64,000 bases of DNA from Nitrospirales bacterium (GTDB taxonomy: Bacteria; Nitrospirota; Nitrospiria; Nitrospirales; UBA8639). The stretch lies in contig JAJDBM010000058.1 in the NCBI GenBank assembly GCA_029261355.1, positions 186,001 to 250,000 on the forward strand, in the 5' to 3' direction. Shown piece after piece: positions 41,941 through 52,748 of the stretch; the first letter of the stretch is position 1, and every line of letters begins with the position of its first letter. Made by a program: the position numbers and the translations under genes. The notes beneath the pieces were generated by a model, which saw only the letters and a list, made by a program, of their open reading frames with translations, ran no database searches and was not told the origin of the DNA.

Positions 41941-43004
41941 AGCGCTGTTGACTGGGGATTGATTCTCTTTTTGGTGAGACTCAGCAGGTACTTGGTGGAT
42001 GTCCAAAGAAATATGTGGCAGAAACGCACACTTCAAGTAGCCCGAAAGAAGGTTCAATAATTTTTGACACGATCGTACAAGATATGTGGAGATAGGGGGG
42101 CACGCTCGTTGGGGATGTATGTTTTTTGAACGGTCAATTTCCATATGCGCAGCAGGGGAAAGTACCCTGATGGGACAGCTCTTCACTTTCAGAAAAGGCT
42201 GAGAAGGAATACCAGATTGTTCCATTCGAATCACATTGCCATTGTTAGAGATCTGAGATCGATCCATAAGAAATTACCCAGATTCATAAGGTTGAATGAG
42301 TGTGGACTAAGGAGGACGGGAATAGAATCACGAATCTGCTTCGATGTAATTGATACTATCTAGGGCAGGCATTCTGCACATAGAATCGTTTTCTTAGCTC
42401 CCAGAAGAGAGGGTAAGATCTGTATACCATGAATGCGTAAATTATAGAAAGACTTTCATGACTATCACACAAATCAGTCAGATTCTTGATGATGCTTTGA
42501 TCGTCTTTCCAAGAGTATTTTCTTTGCCTTTAGTCTGGATAGTGTAACGAATTAGATGAATGATGGCATTCGTGTTGAGCTCTTTGCTTGCTGTGACTGA
42601 GGATCAACGAATCTAATGCGGGCTAGCTTTCTGAGATGAAAATAGTCGAACACGATCGTCAAATTGGAGTAATTGTAGGCAAGCGACAATGATAGGTAAT
42701 TCAACTAAGTTCCGGTTGAACCTTGGGTCACGATAGTTTCCATAACCAAGAGTCGTTTCGTTTGCATCCTGCGTTGGAATCCCACTCCTTTTGATGTTTC
42801 CATTACAGGAGTTCAAGTCACTGACCCCGCGGTATCAAACACTTAGAGGTACGTAGGGTCATTGAATTGGTTATAAAACGAAAAAAAATAAAGAAGTTGA
42901 TCCTGACCGTTATTAATTCCAGTCCAATGTATAGTCATCCCAACCACGATCAGCCTATCATTCTGCGTAAATTCTGAATTCTCAGTTTTACTGAATGATC
43001 TGAG
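41941..43004. other. kilobase gap without recognisable genes
   Basis: About 1.06 kb. Short frames on both strands (for example 42613-42816 minus) have no ribosome site, no family and odd composition. No transposase fragments, repeats, hairpins or RNA genes were recognised; the upstream frame of the metalloprotease gene occupies the left part. Confidence 0.4.
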
Positions 43005-44909
43005 TCAAGTCTGTTTATCTACGTCGGTCTGGCGATAGACCAGTACTGGGTAGGAGGGAAGTGAAAGTGAATATTTACCTGAAGTGAGATTTATCTCAGA
43101 GGGAGTGTTGGTAGAGGAATTCTGCGAGAAGGGGTTCGTGTGATTGTTGAGTAGAAGCATCCAATGTTTCTTTGGATTGTTCAGGGTGACCGTCGTTGGT
43201 TTGTCATTGAATCCAAGAATAATCAGCATCCCTGGGGCACTTGGGTGCTTACGGTGTATAGTAAGGACGTTTTGTTTTTTGTGTATACCGACTCGTAACT
43301 GATGGCCTTTGACTCCAGGGCCTAATGACGGGTGTTGTTTCCGAAGTGTAATGAGTTGCTTGACCCATGCCGCCATAGAATGGTGCACGTCATTTTGTTC
43401 CGAAGCTGGCGTGAGACGTGATGTTTCGAACGTTGTTGTGGCATACGGGTCGGGGACCTTTTTCCATCCGAATTTTTTAAATTCTGCCAATCGGCCTTTT
43501 CGTACGGCTTCAATTAATTTCGTATCACTGTGATCGATAAAGTATAGAAATGGCGCTTGTTCCCCATATTCCTCACCCATGAAGAGAAGGGGAATGAATG
43601 GGGATAAGAGGGTAGAGGCCAGGAGCACTTGCTGCGCTGAATGGGGGATGAGCGTTGAGAGGCGATCACCTTGGGCGCGATTTCCGATTTGATCATGGTT
43701 TTGGGCAAATACGACAAATGAGGTCGCGGGAAGATGTGCGGCAGAGTTCCCATGCCGGCGGAGCCGGTGATGGGAATAGTCGCCTGAAAGGACGAAGTGT
43801 TTCTTGAGGGTAGTGGCGACATGATTGAGTGAACCAAAGTCACAGTAATAGCCTTGTTGTTCGCCAGTCATGAGACTGTGAATTGCATGGTGAAAATCGT
43901 CGTTCCATTGACCATCCAACCCGTATCCGCCTTTGGACGTTGGGGTAATGATTTTTGAGTCATTTAAGTCACTTTCGGCGATGACATATGCAGAACGTCC
44001 GAGATTCGCAGCCTCGGTATGGACGGCTTCAGTGAGTTCTTGAATGATAGGTTTTGGACTGAAATCGCAAATACTATGAATGGCATCTAACCGCAGGGCA
44101 TCGATGTGATAGTCACGGATCCAATAGACGGCATTGTCAATGATGGTTTTGCGAACAGCGTCGCTGTGTGCCCCATCGTAATTGATTGCGTTTCCCCAAG
44201 GCGTTCGATAGAGAGCGGTAAAAAACGGACCAAACGCTCCCCAGTAATTACCTTCTGGACCAAGGTGGTTATAGACGACATCAAGGATAACCGCGAGTCC
44301 TTCAGCATGACAGGCATCTATCAGACATTGGAGTCCAATCGGTCCTCCGTAACTATTCTGTGGCGCAAATAAATAGGTGCCGTCGTATCCCCAATTTCTC
44401 GTGCCAGGAAATTGTGCAATGGGCATGAGTTCAATCGCGGTTATTCCCACTGTATTCTTCAAATATGACAGGAAGGGTATGATGGCCTCAAACGTTCCAG
44501 TTTTCGTAAATGTTCCAGGGTGAAGTTCATAGATGATGAAGTCTGATTGCAGTCGTCCTGTCCATTGATAATCAGTCCAGGGGAAAGCCTGAGTGTCAAC
44601 GATTTCTGACGGGCCATGGACGCCTTCAGGTTGATAGCGGGAGACTGGATCTGGGAAGGTTGATTCTTCATTTAAGACATAATGATATCGTGTGCCGGAT
44701 GAAATATGAGGGACGAGGGTGTGCCAATAACCGAAGGGTTGTGGGGCAAGAGGAATCGGGTTGCCAGTCTGCCCCTGTATGTGGACTGATAGAGATTCGG
44801 CAAAGGGTGCCCACATTCTAAATTCTGTTGTGCCTTTCTCTTTGACCAGAGCTCCGCTATCGAATGTCCAGATTGCTGAATGTTGTTTGGTTTGTGTTTC
44901 GTTAGTCAT
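43005..44909 (-). CDS. treZ: malto-oligosyltrehalose trehalohydrolase
   Basis: A 634-residue GH13 enzyme releasing trehalose from the trehalosyl-ended chains made by TreY. An N-terminal CBM48-like domain (TEFRMWAPFAESLSVHI) precedes the barrel with DVVYNHLGPEGNYWG (about 210-224). Catalytic residues: Asp275 (ALRLDAIHSICD), Glu312 (VIAESDLND) and Asp406 (FAQNHDQIGNR, family-typical). A Thr/Asn-rich beta domain closes the protein. It is divergent from glgX with about 170 bases between and separate from treY by 8 kb, although both lie on the same strand. Confidence 0.95.
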   Translation of the reverse strand: MTNETQTKQHSAIWTFDSGALVKEKGTTEFRMWAPFAESLSVHIQGQTGNPIPLAPQPFGYWHTLVPHISSGTRYHYVLNEESTFPDPVSRYQPEGVHGPSEIVDTQAFPWTDYQWTGRLQSDFIIYELHPGTFTKTGTFEAIIPFLSYLKNTVGITAIELMPIAQFPGTRNWGYDGTYLFAPQNSYGGPIGLQCLIDACHAEGLAVILDVVYNHLGPEGNYWGAFGPFFTALYRTPWGNAINYDGAHSDAVRKTIIDNAVYWIRDYHIDALRLDAIHSICDFSPKPIIQELTEAVHTEAANLGRSAYVIAESDLNDSKIITPTSKGGYGLDGQWNDDFHHAIHSLMTGEQQGYYCDFGSLNHVATTLKKHFVLSGDYSHHRLRRHGNSAAHLPATSFVVFAQNHDQIGNRAQGDRLSTLIPHSAQQVLLASTLLSPFIPLLFMGEEYGEQAPFLYFIDHSDTKLIEAVRKGRLAEFKKFGWKKVPDPYATTTFETSRLTPASEQNDVHHSMAAWVKQLITLRKQHPSLGPGVKGHQLRVGIHKKQNVLTIHRKHPSAPGMLIILGFNDKPTTVTLNNPKKHWMLLLNNHTNPFSQNSSTNTPSEINLTSGKYSLSLPSYPVLVYRQTDVDKQT

Positions 44910-45080
44910 AGGCGTTTTTTTGAGATAGGATGACTAATACTCTTCGAGGTTCTTTCATGTTCATTATGACCTGGATTAATCATTTGCGCCAGTTTAGGGG
45001 ATTCAGTATAGTGCGGATTGTTCCATTATCTTCAGATCTTTTCATTTTGGTTTACTCATCCATATAGGAGAATTGAATAG

Positions 45081-47210
45081 ATGAAAATGTGGCCCGGCAG
45101 GCCCTATCCCCTTGGTGCGACGTGGGATGGCCATGGCGTCAACTTTGCGTTGTTTTCAGAGAATGCGACCATGGTTGAATTGTGCCTTTTTGGTCAACAG
45201 AATCAGGAACAAGAGACACATCGAATTCGAATTGAAGAACGAACTGATCAGGTGTGGCATGTGTATTTGCCAGAAATTCGACCCGGTCAAATGTATGGGT
45301 ATCGGGTCCATGGGCCGTATGATCCGCAGGCTGGACATCGGTTCAATGCATCAAAGCTTTTGATTGATCCCTATGCCAAAGCGTTGACGGGTGTTGTGAA
45401 ATGGTCAGAGGCCATGTTTGGCTATCGCCTTGGTGATTCAGGGGGAGATCTGGCCATAGATAATCAGAATAATGCGGGTAATGTCCCAAAAGGTATCGTG
45501 ATCGATCAGGCCTTTACCTGGAGTGGTGATTGCCTATTAGACATCCCTTGGGAGAAGACCGTCATTTACGAGGTGCATGTGAAAGGCTTCACGATGCGGC
45601 ACCCTGAGGTCCCAGATGATTTACGAGGTACGTATGCAGGTCTCGCCTCGCCGCCTATTATTGAGTATTTGCAATCGTTGGGTGTGACGGCGGTAGAGCT
45701 GTTGCCCGTTCATCATTTCGTGAATGATAATTTTCTGCTGGAACGAAACTTGACTAATTATTGGGGGTATAATTCTGTCGGGTTTTTTGCGCCTGACATT
45801 CGCTACTCCGCCTATAAAGATTTAGGGCGAAAAGTGTATGAATTCAAGACAATGGTCAAAACGCTTCATAGCGCTGGTATCGAGGTGATCTTAGATGTTG
45901 TCTACAACCATACCGGAGAAGGCAGTCATCTCGGGCCGACTCTATCATTTCGAGGCATTGATAATGCCTCGTATTACCGTCTCGTTCCTGATAATCCTCG
46001 CTACTATATGGATTATACGGGTTGCGGCAATACCCTGAATGTCCGTCATCCTCGGACGCTTCAACTGATCATGGATAGTTTACGATACTGGGTGTGCGAG
46101 ATGCATGTTGATGGATTTCGATTCGATCTAGCCTCTGCGTTAGCAAGAGAATTACATGATGTAGACCGGTTGAGTGCCTTCTTTGACATCATTCATCAAG
46201 ATCCTGTGTTGTCTCAAGTCAAATTGATTGCTGAGCCGTGGGACCTAGGAGAAGGTGGATATCAGGTCGGGAACTTTCCTCCTGGGTGGGCAGAATGGAA
46301 TGGAAAATATCGTGATGATATTCGACGGTACTGGAAAGGGGATGGAGGCTTACTTGGTGAGATGGCGCATCGATTGTCAGGCAGTAGTGATTTGTACGGC
46401 GCTAGTGGTCGTCAACCCTATGCGAGCATAAACTTTGTGACGGCCCATGATGGATTTACCTTGAATGATTTGGTCTCGTATAACGAGAAGCATAATGAAG
46501 CTAATGGAGAAGAGAGTCGTGATGGCTCTGATGATAATTTGAGCTGGAATTGTGGTGCGGAAGGTCCAACTGATGATCTGAGTATCGTGGAGTTACGTGA
46601 ACGGCAAAAGCGAAACTTTTTAGCTACATTGTTTCTTTCCCAGGGCATTCCCATGTTGTGTGGAGGTGATGAACTCGGACGGACACAGGGAGGGAATAAT
46701 AATGCCTATTGTCAAGATAACGAAATCAGTTGGTTTGACTGGGACCTCACCAAGCCGCAGCAGCAGTTATTTGATTTTACTCAACTGTTGATCCATTTAA
46801 AAAAGACTCACCCGGTATTTCGACGACGACGTTTCTTTCAAGGCCGACGAATTAGGGGCTCTGAGGTAAAGGATATTGTGTGGTTTGGGTCTCATGGTAG
46901 AGAGATGACTGACGAAGACTGGGATATGGGTTTTCGTACATTAGGTATTCGCTTGGCAGGAGATGCGATTGAGGAAAAAGGCATTCGAGGAGAAGCGATT
47001 GTTGATGATACGTTCCTTCTTTTGTTGAATGCCCATCATGAGGATGTGCCGTTTACCCTCCCGGCACATAAAAAGCGTATACGGTGGGAATTGCTTATTG
47101 ATACGTCTCTTAGCTGTGATCCTAAAACTGTACGACGGATCAAGCTTATGAAAGGAGGCCATCCCTATACCCTGTCGTCACGCGGTTTTGTTCTTTTGCG
47201 TGCTCACTAG
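45081..47210 (+). CDS. glgX: glycogen debranching enzyme GlgX (isoamylase type)
   Basis: A 709-residue GH13 debranching enzyme cutting alpha-1,6 branches. N-terminal CBM48 ([26 protein letters not shown]) and barrel with [15 protein letters not shown]. Catalytic residues: Asp349 ([12 protein letters not shown]), Glu385 ([18 protein letters not shown]) and Asp457 ([13 protein letters not shown]). The motif [19 protein letters not shown] follows. A good aggag site lies 12 bases upstream of the ATG. It would feed linear chains to TreY/TreZ and MalQ. The gene converges on a small YtxH gene. Confidence 0.95.
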   Translation: MKMWPGRPYPLGATWDGHGVNFALFSENATMVELCLFGQQNQEQETHRIRIEERTDQVWHVYLPEIRPGQMYGYRVHGPYDPQAGHRFNASKLLIDPYAKALTGVVKWSEAMFGYRLGDSGGDLAIDNQNNAGNVPKGIVIDQAFTWSGDCLLDIPWEKTVIYEVHVKGFTMRHPEVPDDLRGTYAGLASPPIIEYLQSLGVTAVELLPVHHFVNDNFLLERNLTNYWGYNSVGFFAPDIRYSAYKDLGRKVYEFKTMVKTLHSAGIEVILDVVYNHTGEGSHLGPTLSFRGIDNASYYRLVPDNPRYYMDYTGCGNTLNVRHPRTLQLIMDSLRYWVCEMHVDGFRFDLASALARELHDVDRLSAFFDIIHQDPVLSQVKLIAEPWDLGEGGYQVGNFPPGWAEWNGKYRDDIRRYWKGDGGLLGEMAHRLSGSSDLYGASGRQPYASINFVTAHDGFTLNDLVSYNEKHNEANGEESRDGSDDNLSWNCGAEGPTDDLSIVELRERQKRNFLATLFLSQGIPMLCGGDELGRTQGGNNNAYCQDNEISWFDWDLTKPQQQLFDFTQLLIHLKKTHPVFRRRRFFQGRRIRGSEVKDIVWFGSHGREMTDEDWDMGFRTLGIRLAGDAIEEKGIRGEAIVDDTFLLLLNAHHEDVPFTLPAHKKRIRWELLIDTSLSCDPKTVRRIKLMKGGHPYTLSSRGFVLLRAH

Positions 47211-47280
47211 TGATTGCATTTCTCATCGCTTGTCGCAATGTAGTAGGGTTCTCTACTCGAGATTCGAGCGATGATGTTGA

Positions 47281-47517
47281 CTATCCCCGTTCTCCCACAA
47301 ACCGCTTTCCCCGTTCGACGAGATCATCTACGGCCTCACGTGCATCTTCAGAAAACTCATTCACCCGTTCTCCAGCATCCTCGGCGAAACCCTTGATTTT
47401 TCTTCGTGTTCTGGTCCCAGATTGGGGGGCCATTAAGATTCCCATTCCCGTGCCGATGACAATGCCAGTAATAAATGCGAGGCCGCCGAGTAAGATATAT
47501 CGTGAGTCCGTATCCAT
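47281..47517 (-). CDS. YtxH-domain protein (second copy)
   Basis: A 78-residue protein. A membrane helix at about residues 8-28 (LLGGLAFITGIVIGTGMGIL) is followed by the family motif MAPQSGTRTRRKI and an amphipathic, acid/base-rich helix (AGERVNEFSEDAREAV). It resembles the YtxH protein at 31.6 kb in design but is shorter and diverged. It follows the nucleotidyltransferase gene on the same strand with a 24-base gap, likely one transcript. YtxH proteins are small membrane proteins often induced by stress; no mechanism is known. Confidence 0.82.
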   Translation of the reverse strand: MDTDSRYILLGGLAFITGIVIGTGMGILMAPQSGTRTRRKIKGFAEDAGERVNEFSEDAREAVDDLVERGKRFVGERG

Positions 47518-47541
47518 GTGCTACTACTCCCTTCTCTCCTA

Positions 47542-48540
47542 TTATGAGACCACCCCGTTTAGACGAGGCCAGTGTTTCGGTTCATTTATTCCTACTCCAT
47601 TGGCATATTCTAAAGGAAATGCGGGTAGTTTACCAATCTCTGCGAGATTGTCGACGATATCTTGAGGCGAACCCCAATCACTCCACAGAACTTTTTCCAA
47701 CTCAATGACTGCGAGTTTTGGTGTCAGTTGTAAGAAGTCAAAGAGTGACGTGTCCCAGAGTTTGGGATTGTTGAAAATCTTCTCGAGCACGGCTCGTTCG
47801 TAGGAGGTTCCAATGGCATCCTGTAGTTCATCAAATAATTCCATCATTTGTGGAAGGTACTGCCATCCTAAATTCCACAGCACTTCCACCTTGGCAGTTA
47901 AGACTGAGGTATTGGATAAGTAATGTGTGGGGGGAAAGGCTTCCTTTTCCATTTCGAGAGATGACTCATGAGAGAGATCTCTGACGCCGTAGACTGGTAT
48001 GCCATAGATCCATCCAAGTTGTTGATCTAACGCGATTGAACCACCTGGTGGTTGATGGCTAGATTTCGCTGCTCCAATCAAAAAAACATGATCGCTAAAT
48101 CGTTCCGTCGACCATACTGATCGTTGAATTGTCTTTAAGAATACATCTTCGGGATACACAAAGTGATCTGAAGGGTAGGCGACAACCAATGCCTGTGGCT
48201 CTTTTTCTAGCAAATAGGTGAGGGCGAGAAAAAGACTGACGACCATCCCACGGTGTTGGGGTTCTGTGATGATCGAGCCAGGAAGACGGCCTTCAAGGTG
48301 GGTACAGGTTTCATGAAGGTAGGTTTTTTCTACCACTGTAATTTTACAATTTGGATGACTTAATTGATCGGCACGATCCCAGGTGTGCTGGAGCATCGAT
48401 CGAGATCCAACAAATGTGCAAAATGGAGTTGGTTTGTTGCACCCGAGCCATTGTTCAAGGAGAGGGCGGGTAAAGGAGTTCTTTTCTCCAGTCAAGATGA
48501 CTGACCAGAGTGGGAGTTGTTTGTGTTGGGTAGTGGGCAT
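47542..48540 (-). CDS. divergent mannose-1-phosphate guanylyltransferase-like protein
   Basis: A 332-residue relative of ManC-type nucleotidyltransferases. The fold is recognisable: SVILTGEKNSFTRPLLEQWLG at the P-loop position, IITEPQHRGMVVSLFLAL (usually ExxxRNTAPAI), VVAYPSDHFVYPEDVF (sugar-nucleotide Asp) and the late LWSDWGSPQDI (family DFGWSDVGSW). The glycine-rich loop GGxGTR is replaced by GEKNSFTR, and the Arg-Asn of the second motif by His-Arg, so catalysis is doubtful. It may be a regulator or use another substrate. The ATG at 48540 has a ggggg-rich ribosome site; a start 14 codons earlier is less good. Confidence 0.75.
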   Translation of the reverse strand: MPTTQHKQLPLWSVILTGEKNSFTRPLLEQWLGCNKPTPFCTFVGSRSMLQHTWDRADQLSHPNCKITVVEKTYLHETCTHLEGRLPGSIITEPQHRGMVVSLFLALTYLLEKEPQALVVAYPSDHFVYPEDVFLKTIQRSVWSTERFSDHVFLIGAAKSSHQPPGGSIALDQQLGWIYGIPVYGVRDLSHESSLEMEKEAFPPTHYLSNTSVLTAKVEVLWNLGWQYLPQMMELFDELQDAIGTSYERAVLEKIFNNPKLWDTSLFDFLQLTPKLAVIELEKVLWSDWGSPQDIVDNLAEIGKLPAFPLEYANGVGINEPKHWPRLNGVVS

Positions 48541-49445
48541 GGCATCCCCCTTTCGGTGTTGATTACTACCAACGGCGGACATGAAATTCGTGTCGTTGTG
48601 TTTGATTTGGTACGCCTCCTAACTTCTTACTGCAAGAAATGAGATCGAACCCTATCGGCCGCACACGATTTTGCCTCGTCACCAACATTACCCTGACGGC
48701 ATGGACGATATCTTTTAAACTATTACTGCTTATTTAAGGGAATAAACAATGCCTCCCGCCAAAAAAACTTGTTTGTGAACTATTTCCATTACATCTTAGA
48801 GTTGTCGCTTGAGTCGATGTCATATTGCAATGTGAAAAACCTGAAATGATTCAGCAACACTCCAGCCATTCATGGGATGGAATGAATTTTAATTGTCTCG
48901 CAATAGGTGAGTAACGTCAAGTTTTATGAGGGGAAATCCTATGTTAATGATGAGCAAGGTAGACCATGAGGAAACTATGACCATATTTCTTTAGACCCGG
49001 CGAACATAACGGCGACTGGATCCTATCGTTCCTTATGCACTTCTACTGGTGGCTTTTTCCTTGGGCATCATGAGTCGATACGATTTAAGGCACAGTCATT
49101 GTAAGTTGAGTTCGCTGTCACCATGTTCATGAGTTGGGAATCTCAGCTAGATTGAAATGCACGGAGGAATAGTTCTGTGTCCTGGCTCCAAATCACTTCG
49201 TATGCCATTGTATAATAGACTGTAGATTGCTAGATGAATGGGAGTGCCTGGAGTCTTGGGATCTACGTAACTTTTCTTGCGGTAAGATTGGTCGTGTGGT
49301 ATTTGAAAATGAATGTCTTTCAGAAGTAAACATAAAGTTTTTCAACTATGTAGGTGATGATTGTGCTGGATGTATCGTGTCCCTATATTCGGGATTCGAA
49401 GTCCTGTATTTTTTGTAACTGAGTACTGAATATTAGTTGTTTTTC
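48541..49445. other. 900-base gap before malQ
   Basis: No confident gene. A TATAAT box at 49211-49216 precedes a 63-codon TTG-started frame (49227-49418) of unknown type. A fragment near 49030-49085 reads like a membrane segment (PIVPYALLLVAFSLGIMSRY) without a start, possibly a gene relic. The 17-mer gaggaatagttctgtgt near 49163 recurs near 60276. Confidence 0.35.
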
Positions 49446-51650
49446 ATGCAACATTCTAGAAAGAGACTGAGTCATGTGCGCGCATTAGCTGATCATTTTG
49501 GTCTCGCTTCTTCTTATGCGGATGGAGTGGGGGTTGAGCGAACTCTGAGTTCTGAAGCGCTCGTATCTATTTTGACGGCTATGGGAGTGCCTGTCGACGC
49601 CATTGAGCAAGGCCTAGAACCGAGCCATGAACGATCTTGGCGGCAGCTCGTTGAAGATGTCGTCGTTATTACCGAGGGCACAAGACGGCCGTCCTTGTTG
49701 ATATCTATTCCTCTCGGACCTCATCGGTTAGAAGAAGTGCGCATCTCTTGGACTCTTACAGATGAAAAGAAGAAGAAACTGTCATTCTCTTATTATGGCA
49801 AGGATTGTCAGATCATTGACCAAAAACGCCTTGATCACGTGACTTACGTTCGCGTCCTTCTTCCACTCCAAGTGTTTTTAGATTTAGGATATTATGACCT
49901 GTCGCTTTCAGTCAAAATAGACAAGGAGTCCGTAGCGGGAAATACATTCATTATTGTGGCTCCACGGCAATGTTATTTGCCCCGGAGTCCCTCTCAAAGC
50001 TTTGGTGTGAGCATACAACTCTACAATTTACATAGCACGCAAAATTGGGGCATTGGTGATTTTCGAGATCTTCGAGGGTTGCTTCGGTGGGCAAGGAAAG
50101 ATCTTCGGGCTTCGACCATTGGCGTCAGTCCACTTCACGACACAACGGTTGGTGTGCATAGTCCGTATTCTCCTTCAAGCCGATTATTTTTTAATTCATT
50201 GTATTTAGACCTAGAAGCAATACCAGAGTTTCGTTCAACTCCAGCCATTCAACGACAGTTCCAGAGTAAACGTTTTCAAAAAACTTTGCAGGGTTTACGT
50301 CTTAGTCGTTTAGTGCAATATGATCAGGTCCGTTCGTTGAAAATGGAAATGTTAGAACGCTTATTTGGTGCCTTTCAGCGACAACATGTGCGACCTCAAA
50401 CGACTCGTTTTCGAACCTTTCGTCGATACTGTGTCACTCAACAGGAATATCTTGAGCCGTACTGTCTTTTTCAGGTGTTATCAGAACAGTTTGGTACGTC
50501 TGCCTGGCGTCAGTGGCCGATGGCGTATCATCACCCTCAAAGCAATGATGTCCAATCCTGTTTGCAGTCACGTCAAGATCGAATTTGTTTCTTTCAATAT
50601 GTGCAGTGGCAATGTGAGCAGCAATTGGCTGGGCTTGACCGGATAGCTAAGCGCCTCAATCTTCCCTATAAGCTCTACCATGATTTACCTGTTGGTGTGC
50701 ATCCCGATGGAGTTGATGCATGGATATTTCAGGATGAGTTGGCAGCAGGGGTCACATTAGGTGCGCCACCAGACAACATTAATCTTCAGGGACAAAATTG
50801 GGGTTTGATGACTCCGGTGCCATGGCGCATGCGTTCGGCTGGCTATCGATTTTTTATTGAGACCATTCGTCGGAATATGCAGTATGCTGGGATGATTCGT
50901 ATCGACCATGCCCTCGGGCTGTTTCGGCTCTTTATCATTCCTGAGGGACAGATGGGGGAAGCTGGCACCTATGTGAAGACTCGGGTTGATGAGATTTTGG
51001 CCATTGTCGCATTAGAGAGTGTTCGTAATCAGGTGATGGTGATTGGTGAAGATCTAGGGGCCGTCACGCCAGAAATTCGTGCACGTTTAGCTAAGGCAGG
51101 CATTTTGTCCTATAGACTCATGCCATTTGAGAAAACACCGACGGGGAAATTTCGAACGCCCAAGCGATATCCAAAACAGGCCATGGTCTCTTTCGATACT
51201 CATGATCTTCCAACCTTGAAGGGGTATTGGGCAGGACGGGATATTGAAACAAAGACTCAGGCGAATTTGTATCAGACGAAACAGCAAATTGAACAGGAAT
51301 GGGAAGTCAGAATGCAGGATCGTCTTGCCTTCCTAAGGGCGTTGGTGAATGAGAAGCTCTTGCCGAAGCAGGTCTTGAGTCAAATTCCATCACAGGCACC
51401 TGATTCATTTATTTACGGGGCTTACGCTTACTTGGCTCGAACGCCGTGTCGGGTGTTGATGATTACTCTTGAAGATCTATTGGGTGAATTTGAAGCGCCT
51501 AATTTACCGGGTGCTTCCGAAGATGCCTATCCATCATGGCAACTACGATTGCGTCAGTCTCTTCAGTCTTTTCGACACGACTCTCGAATCTCGTTGATGG
51601 TAGAATCCATCCCGGCAATCCGTAAATTGAAAAAACGTGAGCAGATCTAG
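49446..51650 (+). CDS. malQ: 4-alpha-glucanotransferase
   Basis: A 734-residue GH77 amylomaltase, moving alpha-1,4-glucan segments between chains. The N-terminal 170 residues are the extra beta-rich region of the long MalQ form. The catalytic part starts SFGVSIQLYNLHSTQNWGIG; key motifs are MIRIDHALGLFRLFIIP (nucleophile Asp), VIGEDLGAVTPEIR (acid Glu) and SFDTHDLPTLKGYW (third Asp), plus PDNINLQGQNWG. The ATG at 49446 is used; a TTG three codons earlier is possible; no strong ribosome site is visible. It would rescue short maltodextrins left by GlgX and TreZ. Confidence 0.94.
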   Translation: MQHSRKRLSHVRALADHFGLASSYADGVGVERTLSSEALVSILTAMGVPVDAIEQGLEPSHERSWRQLVEDVVVITEGTRRPSLLISIPLGPHRLEEVRISWTLTDEKKKKLSFSYYGKDCQIIDQKRLDHVTYVRVLLPLQVFLDLGYYDLSLSVKIDKESVAGNTFIIVAPRQCYLPRSPSQSFGVSIQLYNLHSTQNWGIGDFRDLRGLLRWARKDLRASTIGVSPLHDTTVGVHSPYSPSSRLFFNSLYLDLEAIPEFRSTPAIQRQFQSKRFQKTLQGLRLSRLVQYDQVRSLKMEMLERLFGAFQRQHVRPQTTRFRTFRRYCVTQQEYLEPYCLFQVLSEQFGTSAWRQWPMAYHHPQSNDVQSCLQSRQDRICFFQYVQWQCEQQLAGLDRIAKRLNLPYKLYHDLPVGVHPDGVDAWIFQDELAAGVTLGAPPDNINLQGQNWGLMTPVPWRMRSAGYRFFIETIRRNMQYAGMIRIDHALGLFRLFIIPEGQMGEAGTYVKTRVDEILAIVALESVRNQVMVIGEDLGAVTPEIRARLAKAGILSYRLMPFEKTPTGKFRTPKRYPKQAMVSFDTHDLPTLKGYWAGRDIETKTQANLYQTKQQIEQEWEVRMQDRLAFLRALVNEKLLPKQVLSQIPSQAPDSFIYGAYAYLARTPCRVLMITLEDLLGEFEAPNLPGASEDAYPSWQLRLRQSLQSFRHDSRISLMVESIPAIRKLKKREQI

Positions 51651-51886
51651 AGGGTAACCTCAATCCGCCACACCTTTAGGGGCTATGGTGACCTGTGCGG
51701 AAAACATAAGCGAATTAGATTGACTGAGGTTTCTTTGTTGAGGTGCTGTTCTTTTCTTCGGTGAAGTTCTTGCTGAGTTGCGGCATCTATAAGACCCATG
51801 TCAAGATGGAGAGTTCTCATGTGAGTCAGTGGCATGTTGATGACGATTGTTATTTTTTTGGATAGACGAATGTTGATGGAGAATTC

Positions 51887-52747
51887 ATGATACATGTGGT
51901 GAGCCAATCAAGTGCTAGCCTAGCTGATTGGGCGGAGCAGATTACTCAGTCCTTCGTGACCAGTGTGTCTGATGCCATCGCATTTTTTCCGGTTCTCTTA
52001 GAGTCTCTCTTATTGTTGTTATTTGGGTTTATGCTCGCCAAGATTGTAGGGTCCGTTTTGAGCAGGCTTCTTCAATTTTTAGGGCTTGATCGTCTGTTGG
52101 GTCGAACTGCCATTGAAACATTATTAGAGCGATCAGGTACTAAAAAGCCTGTTTCCGAAATATTGGGGATTACAGGCTTTTGGGTTACACTCCTATTATT
52201 TCTGATTTCGGCTTCTAGAACTGCCGGATTAACGATTATTTCTGAAGCGTTAACCAGTCTGGCTTACTATATTCCCAAAGTTGGCATTGCGATTCTTATT
52301 TTAGTTTTGGGTCTCATGGCTGCCAATTTTGTTCGCGAATTAATTTTATTGGCATGCAATACGGCAGGCATTGTTCAGGGAGCGATTGTTGCTCAGGCAT
52401 TTTATGTTGCGGGGATACTCCTTATTGTGGTGACGTCGATTAATGAGTTAGGAATTGATACCAGTTTATTGAATAATACGATTACGCTCATTGTGGCTGG
52501 GTTGATCGCTGGCGCAGCCCTGTCATTTGGTCTCGGTTCCCGTGCAGCGGTATCGAATTTGATTGCCGCACATTATCTTCGGACGGTCGTTAGAGTTGGT
52601 TTACATGTCAAAATTGGGGCTGTGCATGGTACGGTTGTTGCGGTGACCCCAGTCTCCATAGTTTTAGAAACTCATGAGGGGCGAGTCGTCATTCCAGCCT
52701 CGCAATTTAATGATGCCACTGCGGTAATTTCTAGTCCAGAGAGCTAA
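51887..52747 (+). CDS. small mechanosensitive-channel-like membrane protein
   Basis: A 286-residue protein with an N-terminal amphipathic segment, then about four to five membrane helices (near 32-54, 88-108, 122-150, 160-182, 196-222) carrying the conserved TM-helix repeats of MscS-related proteins (ESLLLLLFGFMLAKIVGSVLS, split from IPKVGIAILILVLGLMAA). The Gly/Ala-rich last helix (AGLIAGAALSFGLGSRAAVSN) and a short beta domain after it (VGLHVKIGAVHGTVVAVTPVS) are like the MscS pore helix and beta domain. Likely an osmotic or small-ion channel. It starts an operon with the MgtE-like genes, one base before the next ATG. Confidence 0.8.
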   Translation: MIHVVSQSSASLADWAEQITQSFVTSVSDAIAFFPVLLESLLLLLFGFMLAKIVGSVLSRLLQFLGLDRLLGRTAIETLLERSGTKKPVSEILGITGFWVTLLLFLISASRTAGLTIISEALTSLAYYIPKVGIAILILVLGLMAANFVRELILLACNTAGIVQGAIVAQAFYVAGILLIVVTSINELGIDTSLLNNTITLIVAGLIAGAALSFGLGSRAAVSNLIAAHYLRTVVRVGLHVKIGAVHGTVVAVTPVSIVLETHEGRVVIPASQFNDATAVISSPES

Positions 52748-52748
52748 G

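Noticed and set aside
42145-42816. Short frames in the kilobase gap before treZ
   Set aside because: All lack ribosome sites and families, and overlap each other on both strands.
49227-49418. 63-codon frame with a TATAAT upstream
   Set aside because: No matching -35 box, TTG start, and no protein features; treated as unassigned.
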